Shown piece after piece: positions 1 through 6,605 of a stretch of DNA of 34,065 bases. The notes beneath the pieces were generated by a model, which saw only the letters and a list, made by a program, of their open reading frames with translations, was not told where the DNA came from and searched no databases. Position numbers and translations under genes: made by a program. Source of the DNA: a virus; IMG/VR virus record IMGVR_UViG_3300030107_001482, positions 1 through 34,065 of that record, one strand, 5' to 3'. Position 1 is the stretch's first letter; each line of letters starts with the position of its first letter.

Positions 1-98
1 TAATAAGAACAAAGGTAGAAGAAAACAAAACCTAGCAAGGAAGAAACTAAGAATACCTGATACAAAGTTTAGAAGCCAAATGGGTAACGAAGAATCTT
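1..98. repeat. Terminal direct repeat, left copy
   Basis: Bases 1-98 match 33968-34065 except at two positions (49 A/T and 88 C/T in left-copy numbering). Both differences fall on third codon positions of the gene that spans the junction and are synonymous (Leu and Asn). This is the signature of a circular or circularly permuted genome whose two ends were read from slightly different molecules, rather than of a functional terminal repeat. Confidence 0.9.
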
Positions 99-325
99 GG
101 CAAGGAGAAGTCAGAGTAGAAGTCAAAGCAGGTAAGCAAGTACAAACCTTATGGACTAAATATCAAAAAGCCAAAGAACAATCTGACACTAATACAAGGA
201 TTGGAGATACAAGACCATTTATGTTTGTTGCTATGCCTGACGGAACTTCTAATGGATTAGTTGTAGTAGAGCTTGATAAGTTAGATGAAGTTGTATTTGC
301 TTTACTTGAAACTTGGGAACAATAA
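1..325 (+). CDS. Nuclease-like protein, 3' part (5' part at right end of window)
   Basis: The frame is open from base 2 and joins in frame with the ORF that begins at 33831, giving a 153-aa protein once the ends are circularised. The first half is strongly basic (many Lys/Arg; DNA binding is plausible). The second half carries E-V-R-V-E-V-K followed by a beta-rich, hydrophobic C-terminus. The ExK pair is the weak hallmark of PD-(D/E)XK nucleases, and small actinophage resolvases look broadly similar. The family assignment is inference. It follows the methyltransferase gene with a 14-bp overlap at its start, so it belongs to the nuclease-methyltransferase operon. An apparent internal ATG at base 80 is not the real start. 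Confidence 0.6.
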   Translation, partial: NKNKGRRKQNLARKKLRIPDTKFRSQMGNEESWQGEVRVEVKAGKQVQTLWTKYQKAKEQSDTNTRIGDTRPFMFVAMPDGTSNGLVVVELDKLDEVVFALLETWEQ

Positions 326-331
326 AAAAAC

Positions 332-351
332 CCACCTACCGAAGCAAGTGG
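332..351 (-). terminator. Intrinsic terminator of the minus-strand unit 406-798
   Basis: Read on the minus strand, an 8-bp stem (CCACTTGC / GTAGGTGG, two wobble pairs) closes a TTCG tetraloop and is followed by GTTTTTTT (complement of 324-331). It sits just beyond the minus-strand gene and just after the stop of the plus-strand gene, so it may serve both directions. The plus-strand U tract is poor. Confidence 0.75.
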
Positions 352-405
352 ATTTAATTAAATTTATTCATAAATTTCTTTAAGTAATTCTTGCCAAGTT
401 TGAGT

Positions 406-798
406 TTAGACATCTTTAGTTTCGACATCGTAGCTTTTGAGTAGTTTAACTGTCCAAATATCTACAAATCCGTCAAAACCAAAAACTGTTCTACCTGTAT
501 TGTTAGGTGCGATAGTTTTACAATAAGCATTTTTGTAATTACCACCCCTTGAAGTTCTTGTATTATAGTTTTGATGACTAAATGTTAAATGCCTTGCATT
601 AACATTATGGTAATAGTTTTGGTCTTCTTCATCTAAACCTGTTGAATCTTTTACTGCTTCTATTAGTTTTGGAAATACTCCAATTAATCTTTTAAGTATT
701 TCTATACAATCTGAGTGGCTACCATACCAACCTGTGCTTTTACCATTTACCTTAATTTCATAAGTGAAATCAGGTAATGTTTCTTTATCTATTTTCAT
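406..798 (-). CDS. Hypothetical protein, lone minus-strand unit
   Basis: A 130-aa soluble protein with no family I recognise. It is rich in Asn, Tyr and Lys, with no signal peptide or membrane segment. The ATG at 798 is chosen because GGGAG lies 9 bp upstream; the longer reading from 840 would begin inside the -10 box. The gene stands alone against the surrounding transcription, has its own promoter (836-863) and its own terminator (332-351), and so forms a self-contained moron-like cassette. Its function is unknown. Confidence 0.65.
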   Translation of the reverse strand: MKIDKETLPDFTYEIKVNGKSTGWYGSHSDCIEILKRLIGVFPKLIEAVKDSTGLDEEDQNYYHNVNARHLTFSHQNYNTRTSRGGNYKNAYCKTIAPNNTGRTVFGFDGFVDIWTVKLLKSYDVETKDV

Positions 799-835
799 TG
801 AAATCAACTCCCTTCTTTTTTCATTCTTTGTTAAT

Positions 836-863
836 TTCATAATCTAAGATTACTACTTTGTAA
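836..863 (-). promoter_or_regulatory. Promoter with AATCnnnGATT operator for 406-798
   Basis: On the minus strand TTACAA (863-858), a 16-bp spacer, then TATGAA (841-836). The palindromic motif AATCTAAGATTA (plus-strand reading, 841-852) fills the spacer next to the -10 box. This is the same arrangement as at 2523, 3452, 6261, 13939, 19450 and 31099. Confidence 0.65.
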
Positions 864-906
864 TACATATACAAATATTTCTTAAGATTTCTCAAATAAA
901 ATACCC

Positions 907-918
907 AATGTTTATAGG
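907..918 (-). repeat. Conserved cassette-boundary block, copy 1
   Basis: CCTATAAACATT (minus strand) is followed by GGG and a T-rich tract. The same 12-mer occurs on the plus strand at 6217-6228 and 19406-19417, each time 40-60 bp upstream of an AATCnnnGATTA promoter. It therefore looks like part of a mobile cassette border or of a shared upstream element. The rest of 841-1020 holds no convincing gene. Confidence 0.5.
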
Positions 919-988
919 CTTTTAGACATTCCCAAAAAAAAACTTTGAATAATTCCCTAGAAATACCCTTAAAGTCGCACTTAGACTT

Positions 989-994
989 TATAAT
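989..994 (+). promoter_or_regulatory. Possible -10 box for gene 1021
   Basis: A perfect TATAAT lies 27 bp before the ATG at 1021. No good -35 hexamer is seen at the usual distance, so this is a tentative promoter call. Confidence 0.35.
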
Positions 995-1020
995 TTGAGT
1001 AAGCAAAAGACAGGACGCAA

Positions 1021-1260
1021 ATGGCACTTAAAGAATATCTTGAGAACTATAAACCACCAAGAATCAAGCGTGGTTATTTCTATGGTACAGAGAAGCGTGA
1101 AGCTGAGTGGGAACAAGTTTTAAAAGCTCTCGAAGAAGGTTACAAAGACACAACTGCATTAGTTAATTGGTTGATTGATGAATGTGGTTGGGACGGAGTA
1201 ACTCCGAAATCTATAACAAATAGAATCAATGAGCAAAAAAAACGAATCCAAAAATCTTAA
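1021..1260 (+). CDS. Small hypothetical protein upstream of phosphoesterase
   Basis: A 79-aa charged protein with no membrane segment; the central part (DTTALVNWLIDECGWDGVTPKSITNRI) could form a small helical DNA-binding fold, but no family is recognised. AGGA lies 5 bp before the ATG. It overlaps the start of the metallophosphoesterase gene by 32 bp, which implies translational coupling and a shared role, perhaps in DNA processing. Confidence 0.6.
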   Translation: MALKEYLENYKPPRIKRGYFYGTEKREAEWEQVLKALEEGYKDTTALVNWLIDECGWDGVTPKSITNRINEQKKRIQKS

Positions 1261-2461
1261 TCAGTTTCTTACTCGCTATGACGATAAGAAACATAATGAA
1301 GCTCTAGCAAAAGAAAAATATCCTGTTGGTTGGCAACCCCACGCTGAGTATGACCCAAAGACTAATAAAGGTACATTAGTTTCTCGTGGCACAAAAGAAC
1401 AAGAGCCTGAGTTTGCAACACTACTAAGCGAATGGGGATTCGACCCAAAGGAATATGAGATAGTCGGCAACCTACAAGTCAGAACTTGGGATATGAATAT
1501 GGGTAATGGTAATGTCCAACAGGCTTGGTATTACAAAGCTGACATCAGAAAAAAAGTTCCTGACTTTGATACAGACTTTGCAAAACTATTAAAAGAAATA
1601 AAGAGCTACAAAGTTAAAACACAACCAATACAAAAAGGTAATACTGCTTTTATGTACTATGTTGCAGATTGGCAAATGGGTAAGCGAGACGGAAAAGGTA
1701 GCGAAGAAATTGTAAGCAAGGTTTTAGAATCACTTGAGTCTGCCAACGCAAGACTAAAAGAATTAAAGAAGGCAGGTCATACGATTGATGAAGTGTATGT
1801 CTTGGGGCTTGGGGATATTTGTGAAAACTGCGATATATCAGGTTGGTACTCATCTCAGATTTGGAATGTTGACCTGCACCTGCGAGACCAAATAACAGTT
1901 GCAAGAAGATTGCTTTGGAAGATTGTAAAGAACTTTGCAGACCAAAACTACAAGGTAGTTCTATCAGGTGTTACATCTAATCACGGACAGAACAGAAGTG
2001 GTAAGCAGAGCTTGGCAACAGAAGAACTAGACAACCTTGACTTGCAGATACTAGAACAGGTTGGAGACTTGGTATATGAATCTAAATATAAAAATATAAA
2101 AGTCATTGTGCCTGAATCTCCACATCTCTTACTTGATGTCAAAGGTTATCTAATGGGTTTTACTCACGGACATCTAACTTCAGGTGGTGGAACTCCTGCA
2201 AAGAAGATAGAAAATTGGTGGAAGGGTCAGATGTTTGGATTAAATGAAGCAGGAGATAATCCTGTTGGGTTAGCGAGAATGATTGTACACGGACATTATC
2301 ATCACTTTACGGCAGTAACACAAGGTGGCAGAACAATAATGGGAGTTCCTGCTATGAGTCCTTCTACTGACTTCCAAACTAGAACAGGTTACTCAACATC
2401 AACAGGTGTAGTAACAATGACAGTTACTAAAGACGGTTGGGATAATCTAAAAATACTGTAG
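1229..2461 (+). CDS. Calcineurin-like metallophosphoesterase
   Basis: A 410-aa protein whose C-terminal two thirds carries the metallophosphoesterase metal-ligand series in order: D147 in VADWQMG, G-D at 195-196, N-H at 251-252, HGH at 313-315 and GHYHH at 355-359. This superfamily includes SbcD/MRE11 nucleases and many phage proteins of uncertain substrate. The first 140 residues form a separate N-terminal region of unknown function. Because it lies beside nuclease and methyltransferase genes across the genome junction, a role in DNA processing is plausible but not shown. The gene ends just upstream of the long non-coding region. Confidence 0.8.
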   Translation: MSKKNESKNLNQFLTRYDDKKHNEALAKEKYPVGWQPHAEYDPKTNKGTLVSRGTKEQEPEFATLLSEWGFDPKEYEIVGNLQVRTWDMNMGNGNVQQAWYYKADIRKKVPDFDTDFAKLLKEIKSYKVKTQPIQKGNTAFMYYVADWQMGKRDGKGSEEIVSKVLESLESANARLKELKKAGHTIDEVYVLGLGDICENCDISGWYSSQIWNVDLHLRDQITVARRLLWKIVKNFADQNYKVVLSGVTSNHGQNRSGKQSLATEELDNLDLQILEQVGDLVYESKYKNIKVIVPESPHLLLDVKGYLMGFTHGHLTSGGGTPAKKIENWWKGQMFGLNEAGDNPVGLARMIVHGHYHHFTAVTQGGRTIMGVPAMSPSTDFQTRTGYSTSTGVVTMTVTKDGWDNLKIL

Positions 2462-2491
2462 TTGCCCTATACCATAATCTCAGATTATGTG
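2462..2491 (+). promoter_or_regulatory. Perfect palindromic operator copy, weak promoter-like
   Basis: CATAATCTCAGATTATG (2473-2489) is a palindrome with 8-bp arms around one base and contains AATCTCAGATTA. A poor -35 (TTGCCC) and -10 (TATGTG) flank it at 18-bp spacing. It lies 46 bp upstream of the stronger promoter at 2523, giving tandem operators in front of the non-coding RNA. Confidence 0.45.
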
Positions 2492-2522
2492 TAGTGTTTT
2501 TTAAAAAAGTATAAAATTAAAA

Positions 2523-2550
2523 TTGCAAATGTAATCAAAGATTGTATTGT
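2523..2550 (+). promoter_or_regulatory. Promoter with operator for the non-coding RNA
   Basis: TTGCAA (2523-2528), 16-bp spacer, TATTGT (2545-2550). The motif AATCAAAGATTG (2533-2544) fills the spacer. Transcription should start near 2557, just before the first hairpin of the non-coding region. Confidence 0.6.
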
Positions 2551-3430
2551 TATGTACATAGGCAAGTGTTAATCGCAAGATTAAATTACTCCCTTAGGAC
2601 TCTTTAGAGAAACCTAGACGACACAGTTTGTGGGAATTAGGAGAACGACAGAGACCGATAACTCAAAAGCAGAGAGCTTTATAGAAGATATTAGTTAGAT
2701 GTGAAAACGAAACTTAGGGAAGTAATTAGCCCACTTAGTTAAGTAAGTAAAGTAAGGAGTAGGAAGTACAATAGGCGTATCAACTACAGGATTGAGAATT
2801 TCCATTAAAAAATAATTTAAAGTAGGATTGGTATAAATCTTAACTAGCCTTAATGCAACTGTATCTTCTACAAAGTTCTTTGTAACTGAGTTCTTATGGA
2901 TATGAGTAGTTGTTTGGTTTTCTATTTATACCTGCTCTTTAGTAGGATTCGAGGAAGATGTCAGGTCAATTAATAGTAATAAAACATATATTGATTCGAA
3001 GCAATATGAACTACTTAAATATGTTGGAAGTAATGCCTTTGGCGAGTATGTAAGACTCACGGATATTCCGTTGTAATAGAGCAAAGGTTGAGAAGAATAC
3101 CATTAAATGCAATCAACTTGGACTTGATTGGCATATTTAGTAAGCAAACATAAACGCTCATATCCGTAAGGACTTAGTTGATTTGAGAATACTTTTGTGA
3201 AGCTCGACAAAGTCGATAGATGTAAAAATCTACACACGAAATCCTGACGAGTTGCTTTTAACAGAGGACAGATAACCCTGTGGGGTTAGGTTTTAGAGCT
3301 GATACCAATAACAAACAGAACAAACTTACTATTTAATGAAAAACGAATAGGGGTTTAGCAATGGGAAGTACGAATACCCTAAATCATAAGGGGAGTAGGA
3401 ACTAGCTAGATGTGGCTTCGCAAAAGTATT
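2551..3430 (+). ncRNA. Candidate giant structured non-coding RNA (about 0.9 kb)
   Basis: No convincing ORF exists on either strand for about 900 bp, in a genome whose genes otherwise nearly all touch. Many short helices can be drawn: a GNRA hairpin at 2569-2584 (loop GCAA); a long-range helix 2584-2593 with 2717-2727; hairpins at 2600-2609, 2666-2680, 2870-2883, 2931-2946, 2990-3005 (inside helix 2983-2989/3019-3025), 3035-3043, 3044-3058, 3059-3071, 3107-3134 (about 10 bp, one bulge), 3163-3172 (loop GTAA), 3204-3216, 3217-3232 and 3273-3288. AGTAGGA occurs four times (2758, 2821, 2941, 3394). Length, phage setting and dense structure recall the GOLLD and ROOL giant RNA classes, but I cannot confirm membership; it could be a new class. 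The 3' end is uncertain. Confidence 0.7.
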
Positions 3431-3451
3431 TTTAAAGTTTTAATTTAAGAT

Positions 3452-3479
3452 TTGCATAAAACAAATCAGAGATTAATAT
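3452..3479 (+). promoter_or_regulatory. Promoter with operator for the 3507 operon
   Basis: TTGCAT (3452-3457), 16-bp spacer, TAATAT (3474-3479), with AATCAGAGATTA at 3464-3475. A hairpin (GATTTG/CAAATC, 3449-3467) overlaps the -35 region and may end the upstream RNA. Confidence 0.6.
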
Positions 3480-3506
3480 AAGTAATGTATTGAAATAGGA
3501 GTTGAT

Positions 3507-3926
3507 ATGTATAAAGGAGATTGCTACGAAGCAAACCTTAAAAAATATCTTGATAGTGTAAATAAGAATACTGTTCTTGTTCACGCTATGAGAGAGATTG
3601 TAACTGAGTATTGGGGTGGACACGCTTTTTTACTCGACAAGAAAAGAAACAGAGTTTTTGACTTTTCTAATGGTAAATCTCAACAATGGAATAAAGACGA
3701 GATATTTGAAAAATGGAATATCCAAGTTCAAGGTCGAGATATGTACTTTGAATATACAAGAGAACAAGCCCTGCAAAAAGTTTTAGAACATAAAACTTTT
3801 GGCTCTTGGGATTTAACTTTTGAAAATTGGAATGATGAAAACTATTTGGAATATATAAGAGATTATTTTATTCCTAAATTCCAACCTGTATATTTTTCTA
3901 TGATAAGAGAAGAAGTAAGGAGTTGA
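3507..3926 (+). CDS. Hypothetical protein, possible cysteine-peptidase-like fold
   Basis: A 139-aa soluble protein. AGGAG lies 5 bp before the ATG. The pattern GDCYEAN near the N-terminus, LVHA around residue 24, WGGHAFLLD around residue 36 and VFDFSNG around residue 50 gives an ordered Cys, His, Asp set. It resembles a family of small phage proteins (GDCYEA...LVHG...HAW...D.SNG) thought to have a papain/transglutaminase-like arrangement. Activity is inference only. First gene of a run of tightly packed small genes. Confidence 0.6.
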   Translation: MYKGDCYEANLKKYLDSVNKNTVLVHAMREIVTEYWGGHAFLLDKKRNRVFDFSNGKSQQWNKDEIFEKWNIQVQGRDMYFEYTREQALQKVLEHKTFGSWDLTFENWNDENYLEYIRDYFIPKFQPVYFSMIREEVRS

Positions 3927-3927
3927 T

Positions 3928-4098
3928 ATGCCAAGTGAAATAATAATTAATGAAGAAGATAACACATATACTGAAATAATTTATTGTGTTAAAGCTGAAC
4001 GAACGTTTGAATTAGGTACAGGTAATCTTTTACATAAAAGATTTTATCTTGGTGGTACAGATAAAGAATATGATTTTACTAATAAAGAAGGAAGCTGA
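3928..4098 (+). CDS. Small hypothetical protein (56 aa)
   Basis: Starts one base after the preceding stop, with AAGGAG 6 bp before the ATG, and ends one base before the next gene. Acidic N-terminus and a basic, aromatic C-terminal half; no motif recognised. Spacing and ribosome site are the main evidence that it is a gene. Confidence 0.55.
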   Translation: MPSEIIINEEDNTYTEIIYCVKAERTFELGTGNLLHKRFYLGGTDKEYDFTNKEGS

Positions 4099-4099
4099 T

Positions 4100-4396
4100 A
4101 TGGAAGAAGGAATAACACTTACAGGTTTTGTTCAAGGACGAGTAGATATTGTCGTTGAACAAACTTATGCTAAGGAATACAAGGCAGTTGGTTGGATAAA
4201 CTTACAACCTGTATTCTCTTATCAGAGACCTGCTGAGATATTAAAGAAGGTGGCAGATTTAAACAGGGATAAGTTCCCACAGTTTAAGTTTCAAATAAGT
4301 ATGAGAGCCGTGCCTGTTGTGAATGAAGATGACGAGCTTCTGACAATACACGACTTTGATACAGAGTTTGAAGAAATAAAAGGAGAAGAAGAATGA
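4100..4396 (+). CDS. Hypothetical protein (98 aa)
   Basis: The ATG at 4100 is preferred over an in-frame ATG at 4049, because AAGGAAG lies 5 bp upstream and the longer form would overlap the previous gene. The protein is predicted mixed alpha/beta with an acidic tail (FDTEFEEIKGEEE) and has no recognised family. It overlaps the next gene by 4 bp (ATGA). Confidence 0.6.
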   Translation: MEEGITLTGFVQGRVDIVVEQTYAKEYKAVGWINLQPVFSYQRPAEILKKVADLNRDKFPQFKFQISMRAVPVVNEDDELLTIHDFDTEFEEIKGEEE

Positions 4397-4611
4397 GTGA
4401 ACAAGACTTTTATTGGTTTATGACTTGGATATTCGGTGGATTCGCAGTTGTAAGTTTGATACTTATGATTATCGAAGAAACACTTTTAAGATTATATCCA
4501 CACAAATATTGGAGAGAAGAATCCTTAAGTAAGGAATTGGACTTACTATATTTGGAATTACAAAAAGGTAAAGAAATAAATATTGCAGAATACATAAAGG
4601 AGAATAAATGA
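4393..4611 (+). CDS. Small single-pass membrane protein
   Basis: A 72-aa protein with one clear hydrophobic segment (about residues 8-28: FMTWIFGGFAVVSLILMII) followed by a charged, helical tail. The topology suggests an inner-membrane protein expressed early with the replication-type genes; superinfection exclusion or membrane anchoring are possibilities but nothing identifies either. Overlaps both neighbours by 4 bp. Confidence 0.6.
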   Translation: MSEQDFYWFMTWIFGGFAVVSLILMIIEETLLRLYPHKYWREESLSKELDLLYLELQKGKEINIAEYIKENK

Positions 4612-4826
4612 CGCAAGAAATTATGGGAACTGCTGAGATTGGAAATTGGCTCGGAGTTAAACGCCAAGAGGTTGCACAATGGAAATTTCAAGGGAAATTA
4701 CCTGAGCCTGATTACCAATTAAAAGCAACACCTGTTTGGAAACAAAGCACATTACTTGAGTGGAGAGAAGCTAACACTTGGGTAGAGAATAGAGTTAATA
4801 GCTCTAAGGAGTTAGTCAATGGATAA
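4608..4826 (+). CDS. Helix-turn-helix DNA-binding protein, MerR/excisionase-like
   Basis: A 72-aa protein. GTAEIGNWLGVKRQEVAQWKFQGKLPEPDYQLKATPVWKQSTLLEWRE fits the small MerR-like winged helix-turn-helix of AlpA/excisionase proteins: first helix, turn, recognition helix VKRQEVAQWK, and a wing ending in the W...LLEW motif. With no integrase in the genome, a transcriptional role is more likely than excision. It is one of few candidates for the protein that binds the repeated AATCnnnGATTA operators. Confidence 0.65.
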   Translation: MTQEIMGTAEIGNWLGVKRQEVAQWKFQGKLPEPDYQLKATPVWKQSTLLEWREANTWVENRVNSSKELVNG

Positions 4827-5295
4827 CAAAGACAAACTCATATCAAGACAAGTAGCTTTAAAAGGTGCAATCGAATTAGCAAGTCATTCAGATATGCTTT
4901 TCGAAAACATTAATGAAGTCTTAGCAACTGCAGAGATAATACAGAATTGGATTCTGAGTCCGTTTTCTCAAGTCGCTGAGAATACTGTTGTTACCACACC
5001 TATAACGCAACCAAGCCCAACAATTCGTGAAACATCACAAAGCCCTGTGGGTCAAACAGAGTTTAAATGTCCTGTTTGTGCGTCTAAGGTGTGGGACAAC
5101 AGACTTGACAAAAAGAATAAACAAAGCCCAAACTTTAAATGTGGGAATAAACAATGTACAGGTGGTAACAATGGTTATCCTTATGCAAGTTGGTCTGACG
5201 AGCCACCTGCAGAGATTATGGTGGGGTTTACTCCACCTGACTTAGTTCAACCTAAGTCGCTTGACAATATATCAGAAACAGAAGCTCCCTTCTAA
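4819..5295 (+). CDS. Zinc-ribbon protein of the early region
   Basis: A 158-aa protein. The N-terminal half is helical and followed by a Pro/Thr-rich linker. A zinc ribbon sits near residues 88-120: CPVC, then CGNKQC after about 20 residues, with the surrounding pattern FKCPVCASKVWDNR...KKNKQSPNFKCGNK. This ribbon type is common at the ends of phage replication and recombination proteins, where it probably binds DNA. A single-strand-binding or recombination accessory role is possible. Overlaps the previous gene by 8 bp. Confidence 0.6.
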   Translation: MDNKDKLISRQVALKGAIELASHSDMLFENINEVLATAEIIQNWILSPFSQVAENTVVTTPITQPSPTIRETSQSPVGQTEFKCPVCASKVWDNRLDKKNKQSPNFKCGNKQCTGGNNGYPYASWSDEPPAEIMVGFTPPDLVQPKSLDNISETEAPF

Positions 5296-5316
5296 TTCGG
5301 TATAGTACGGTGCTGA

Positions 5317-5342
5317 GTGAGTATCTGACGCAAGGTACTCAC
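5317..5342 (+). other. Intergenic hairpin before the winged-helix gene
   Basis: GTGAGTA (5317-5323) and TACTCAC (5336-5342) form a 7-bp stem around a 12-base loop, 20 bp upstream of the ATG at 5363. There is no U tract, so it may regulate translation or stabilise the mRNA rather than end transcription. Confidence 0.45.
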
Positions 5343-5362
5343 TTCGGCATAGATAGGACATT

Positions 5363-6181
5363 ATGAAGATAGAAGCAGATAATTACTTTGCAATAATACC
5401 TGAGTGGATATTGGACGCAGACATTAGCCCAAGAGCAAAGAACTTGTATTGTATTTTGTGGACTTATGCTGATAGAAAAGACGGCTCTTGTTATCCAAGC
5501 GTTACCACTTTGGCAAAGCGAGTAGGTGTAAGTAGAGCTAATACACACAAGCTAATCAATGAGTTGATTGATATTAGTGCAATAGAAAAGAAAAACAGAT
5601 TCAAAGACAATGCAAAGCAAACCAATATGTATTATCTAAAAACAAGTAACCCATATATTAAATCTGATACCACTACATCTAGTAGTACTGTAGATGATAC
5701 AGGGGGTAGTATTGCAGACGATACAAGGGTAGTATCGGAGACAGTACATAGAACTATAACCAATGAACTAAAACCAATAGATGTGGACAAGCCACAACCA
5801 AAGAAGATTGATGAAGAAGTATTACGAAATAGAAAAGCTCTTTACCAAGTGTTCTGTGATGAGCTTGGCTACACACCTAGAACTCAAGGCGAGAAGTCAG
5901 GTTGGTTTAAAGTTTGCAAGGAGTTAGTAGAAGCAGGAGTAACAACTGATATGCTTACAGGCTCAATACAAGCCTATAAGAAGCATTGGAACAAGATTGA
6001 TGTAACACCTTACGCAATCAACAAATGGTTTGGTAAGTTTGAAGCTCTAGGTCAGGACGAAGTACGCAAACAAAAAATGCTAGAGAATCCTGCTCTTATC
6101 TGCGAAGAACAAGGTTGCAACTTCATAGACTACGAGTTCTTTATGTACTGTGTTAGGTGCAAAAAAGAGCAAAAAAAGTAA
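5363..6181 (+). CDS. Winged-helix replication initiator/organizer-like protein
   Basis: A 272-aa protein. Residues about 5-90 form a winged helix-turn-helix of the phage replisome-organizer/RepA-N type (SPRAKNLYCILWTYADRKDGSCYPSVTTLAKRVGVSRANTHKLINELI). A Thr/Ser/Asp-rich linker follows (about 95-150). The C-terminal part is helical and ends in a Cys pattern, CEEQGC...CVRC, that could bind zinc. It is the only gene with a replication-initiator look, so it probably recruits host replication enzymes to the phage origin. AGGA is 4 bp before the ATG. Confidence 0.7.
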   Translation: MKIEADNYFAIIPEWILDADISPRAKNLYCILWTYADRKDGSCYPSVTTLAKRVGVSRANTHKLINELIDISAIEKKNRFKDNAKQTNMYYLKTSNPYIKSDTTTSSSTVDDTGGSIADDTRVVSETVHRTITNELKPIDVDKPQPKKIDEEVLRNRKALYQVFCDELGYTPRTQGEKSGWFKVCKELVEAGVTTDMLTGSIQAYKKHWNKIDVTPYAINKWFGKFEALGQDEVRKQKMLENPALICEEQGCNFIDYEFFMYCVRCKKEQKK

Positions 6182-6216
6182 ATTTTTACAAAAAAATATA
6201 AAAAAAATTATAAAAG

Positions 6217-6228
6217 CCTATAAACATT
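6217..6228 (+). repeat. Conserved cassette-boundary block, copy 2
   Basis: CCTATAAACATT followed by AGGGTTTTTT. Here CCTA/TAGG can pair across the block and precede a U tract, so it may act as a weak terminator for the replication gene. The same 12-mer occurs at 19406 and on the minus strand at 907-918. Confidence 0.5.
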
Positions 6229-6260
6229 AGGGTTTTTTGTACTTAAATTATAGATAAAAG

Positions 6261-6290
6261 TTGTGATTATTTATAATCTTTGATTATACT
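6261..6290 (+). promoter_or_regulatory. Promoter with operator for unit 6297-6515
   Basis: TTGTGA (6261-6266), 18-bp spacer, TATACT (6285-6290); AATCTTTGATTA at 6275-6286 overlaps the -10 box. An ATG follows 6 bp after the -10 box, so the transcript should begin at or next to ATGAATGAAAC, a start sequence shared with the gene at 19485. Confidence 0.65.
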
Positions 6291-6365
6291 GTACTTATGA
6301 ATGAAACAAGAAATACCGAATCTCAAATCTCAAAAAGAGGTTTAGATTCTGAAATGGAGAAAAAA

Positions 6366-6515
6366 ATGAGAGTAAAGCATAACGAAGGATATGACAGAGG
6401 AATCACAATTACACACAATGGTGGAAAAATTGTTTTAGATAATGTTGATGAAATAATTAAGCTACTTGAAAAGATTGAAGTGTCTTGTTGGGGTAGTTCA
6501 AGCTATACCGACTAA
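6366..6515 (+). CDS. Small hypothetical protein, moron-like unit
   Basis: A 49-aa protein if translation begins at ATG 6366, which has GGAG 6 bp upstream. A longer in-frame reading from ATG 6297 (72 aa, MNETRN...) would be a leaderless start 6 bp after the -10 box, and both may be used. The region ITITHNGGKIVLDNVDEIIKLLEKI suggests a short beta hairpin and an amphipathic helix. No family recognised. It has its own promoter and terminator and interrupts the plus-strand genes between the replication and packaging blocks. Confidence 0.6.
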   Translation: MRVKHNEGYDRGITITHNGGKIVLDNVDEIIKLLEKIEVSCWGSSSYTD

Positions 6516-6535
6516 GCAAAACTTAACTCAAAGAA

Positions 6536-6559
6536 GCCACCTACACAGGTGGCTTTTTT
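6536..6559 (+). terminator. Strong intrinsic terminator after unit 6297-6515
   Basis: A perfect 7-bp GC-rich stem, GCCACCT (6536-6542) with AGGTGGC (6547-6553), and a 4-base loop, followed by six T. Confidence 0.9.
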
Positions 6560-6562
6560 GTT

Positions 6563-6588
6563 AGTCGGTTTCTTTTGAGACCGACTTT
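6563..6588 (+). terminator. Second hairpin downstream, possible tandem terminator
   Basis: AGTCGGTTTC (6563-6572) pairs with GAGACCGACT (6577-6586) around TTTT, giving a 10-bp stem followed by only two further T. It lies between the strong terminator and the extended -10 box of the terminase operon and would insulate the packaging genes from upstream reading. Confidence 0.5.
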
Positions 6589-6596
6589 GCTATTAT
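6588..6596 (+). promoter_or_regulatory. Extended -10 promoter of the terminase operon
   Basis: TGCTATTAT fits an extended -10 (TGnTATAAT). The terminase ATG is 9 bp further on, so the mRNA would have almost no leader. Similar TGnTAnnnT boxes precede 15745 and 19858, the other two places where structural genes resume. Confidence 0.55.
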
Positions 6597-6605
6597 GGGT
6601 GGATA

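Noticed and set aside
354-413. 19-codon minus-strand ORF just after gene 406-798
   Set aside because: It overlaps the previous stop but has no ribosome site and a low-complexity Lys/Asn product; too short to support.
2551-3430. Group I intron in the non-coding stretch
   Set aside because: It does not interrupt a gene: the metallophosphoesterase is complete at 2461 and the next gene starts afresh at 3507; no intron core could be identified.
2551-3430. tRNA gene within the non-coding stretch
   Set aside because: No cloverleaf with a T-loop GTTCRANNC could be placed at proper distance.
4608-4826. Excisionase partner of an integrase
   Set aside because: The fold fits, but no integrase or attachment site is seen, so only DNA binding is claimed.
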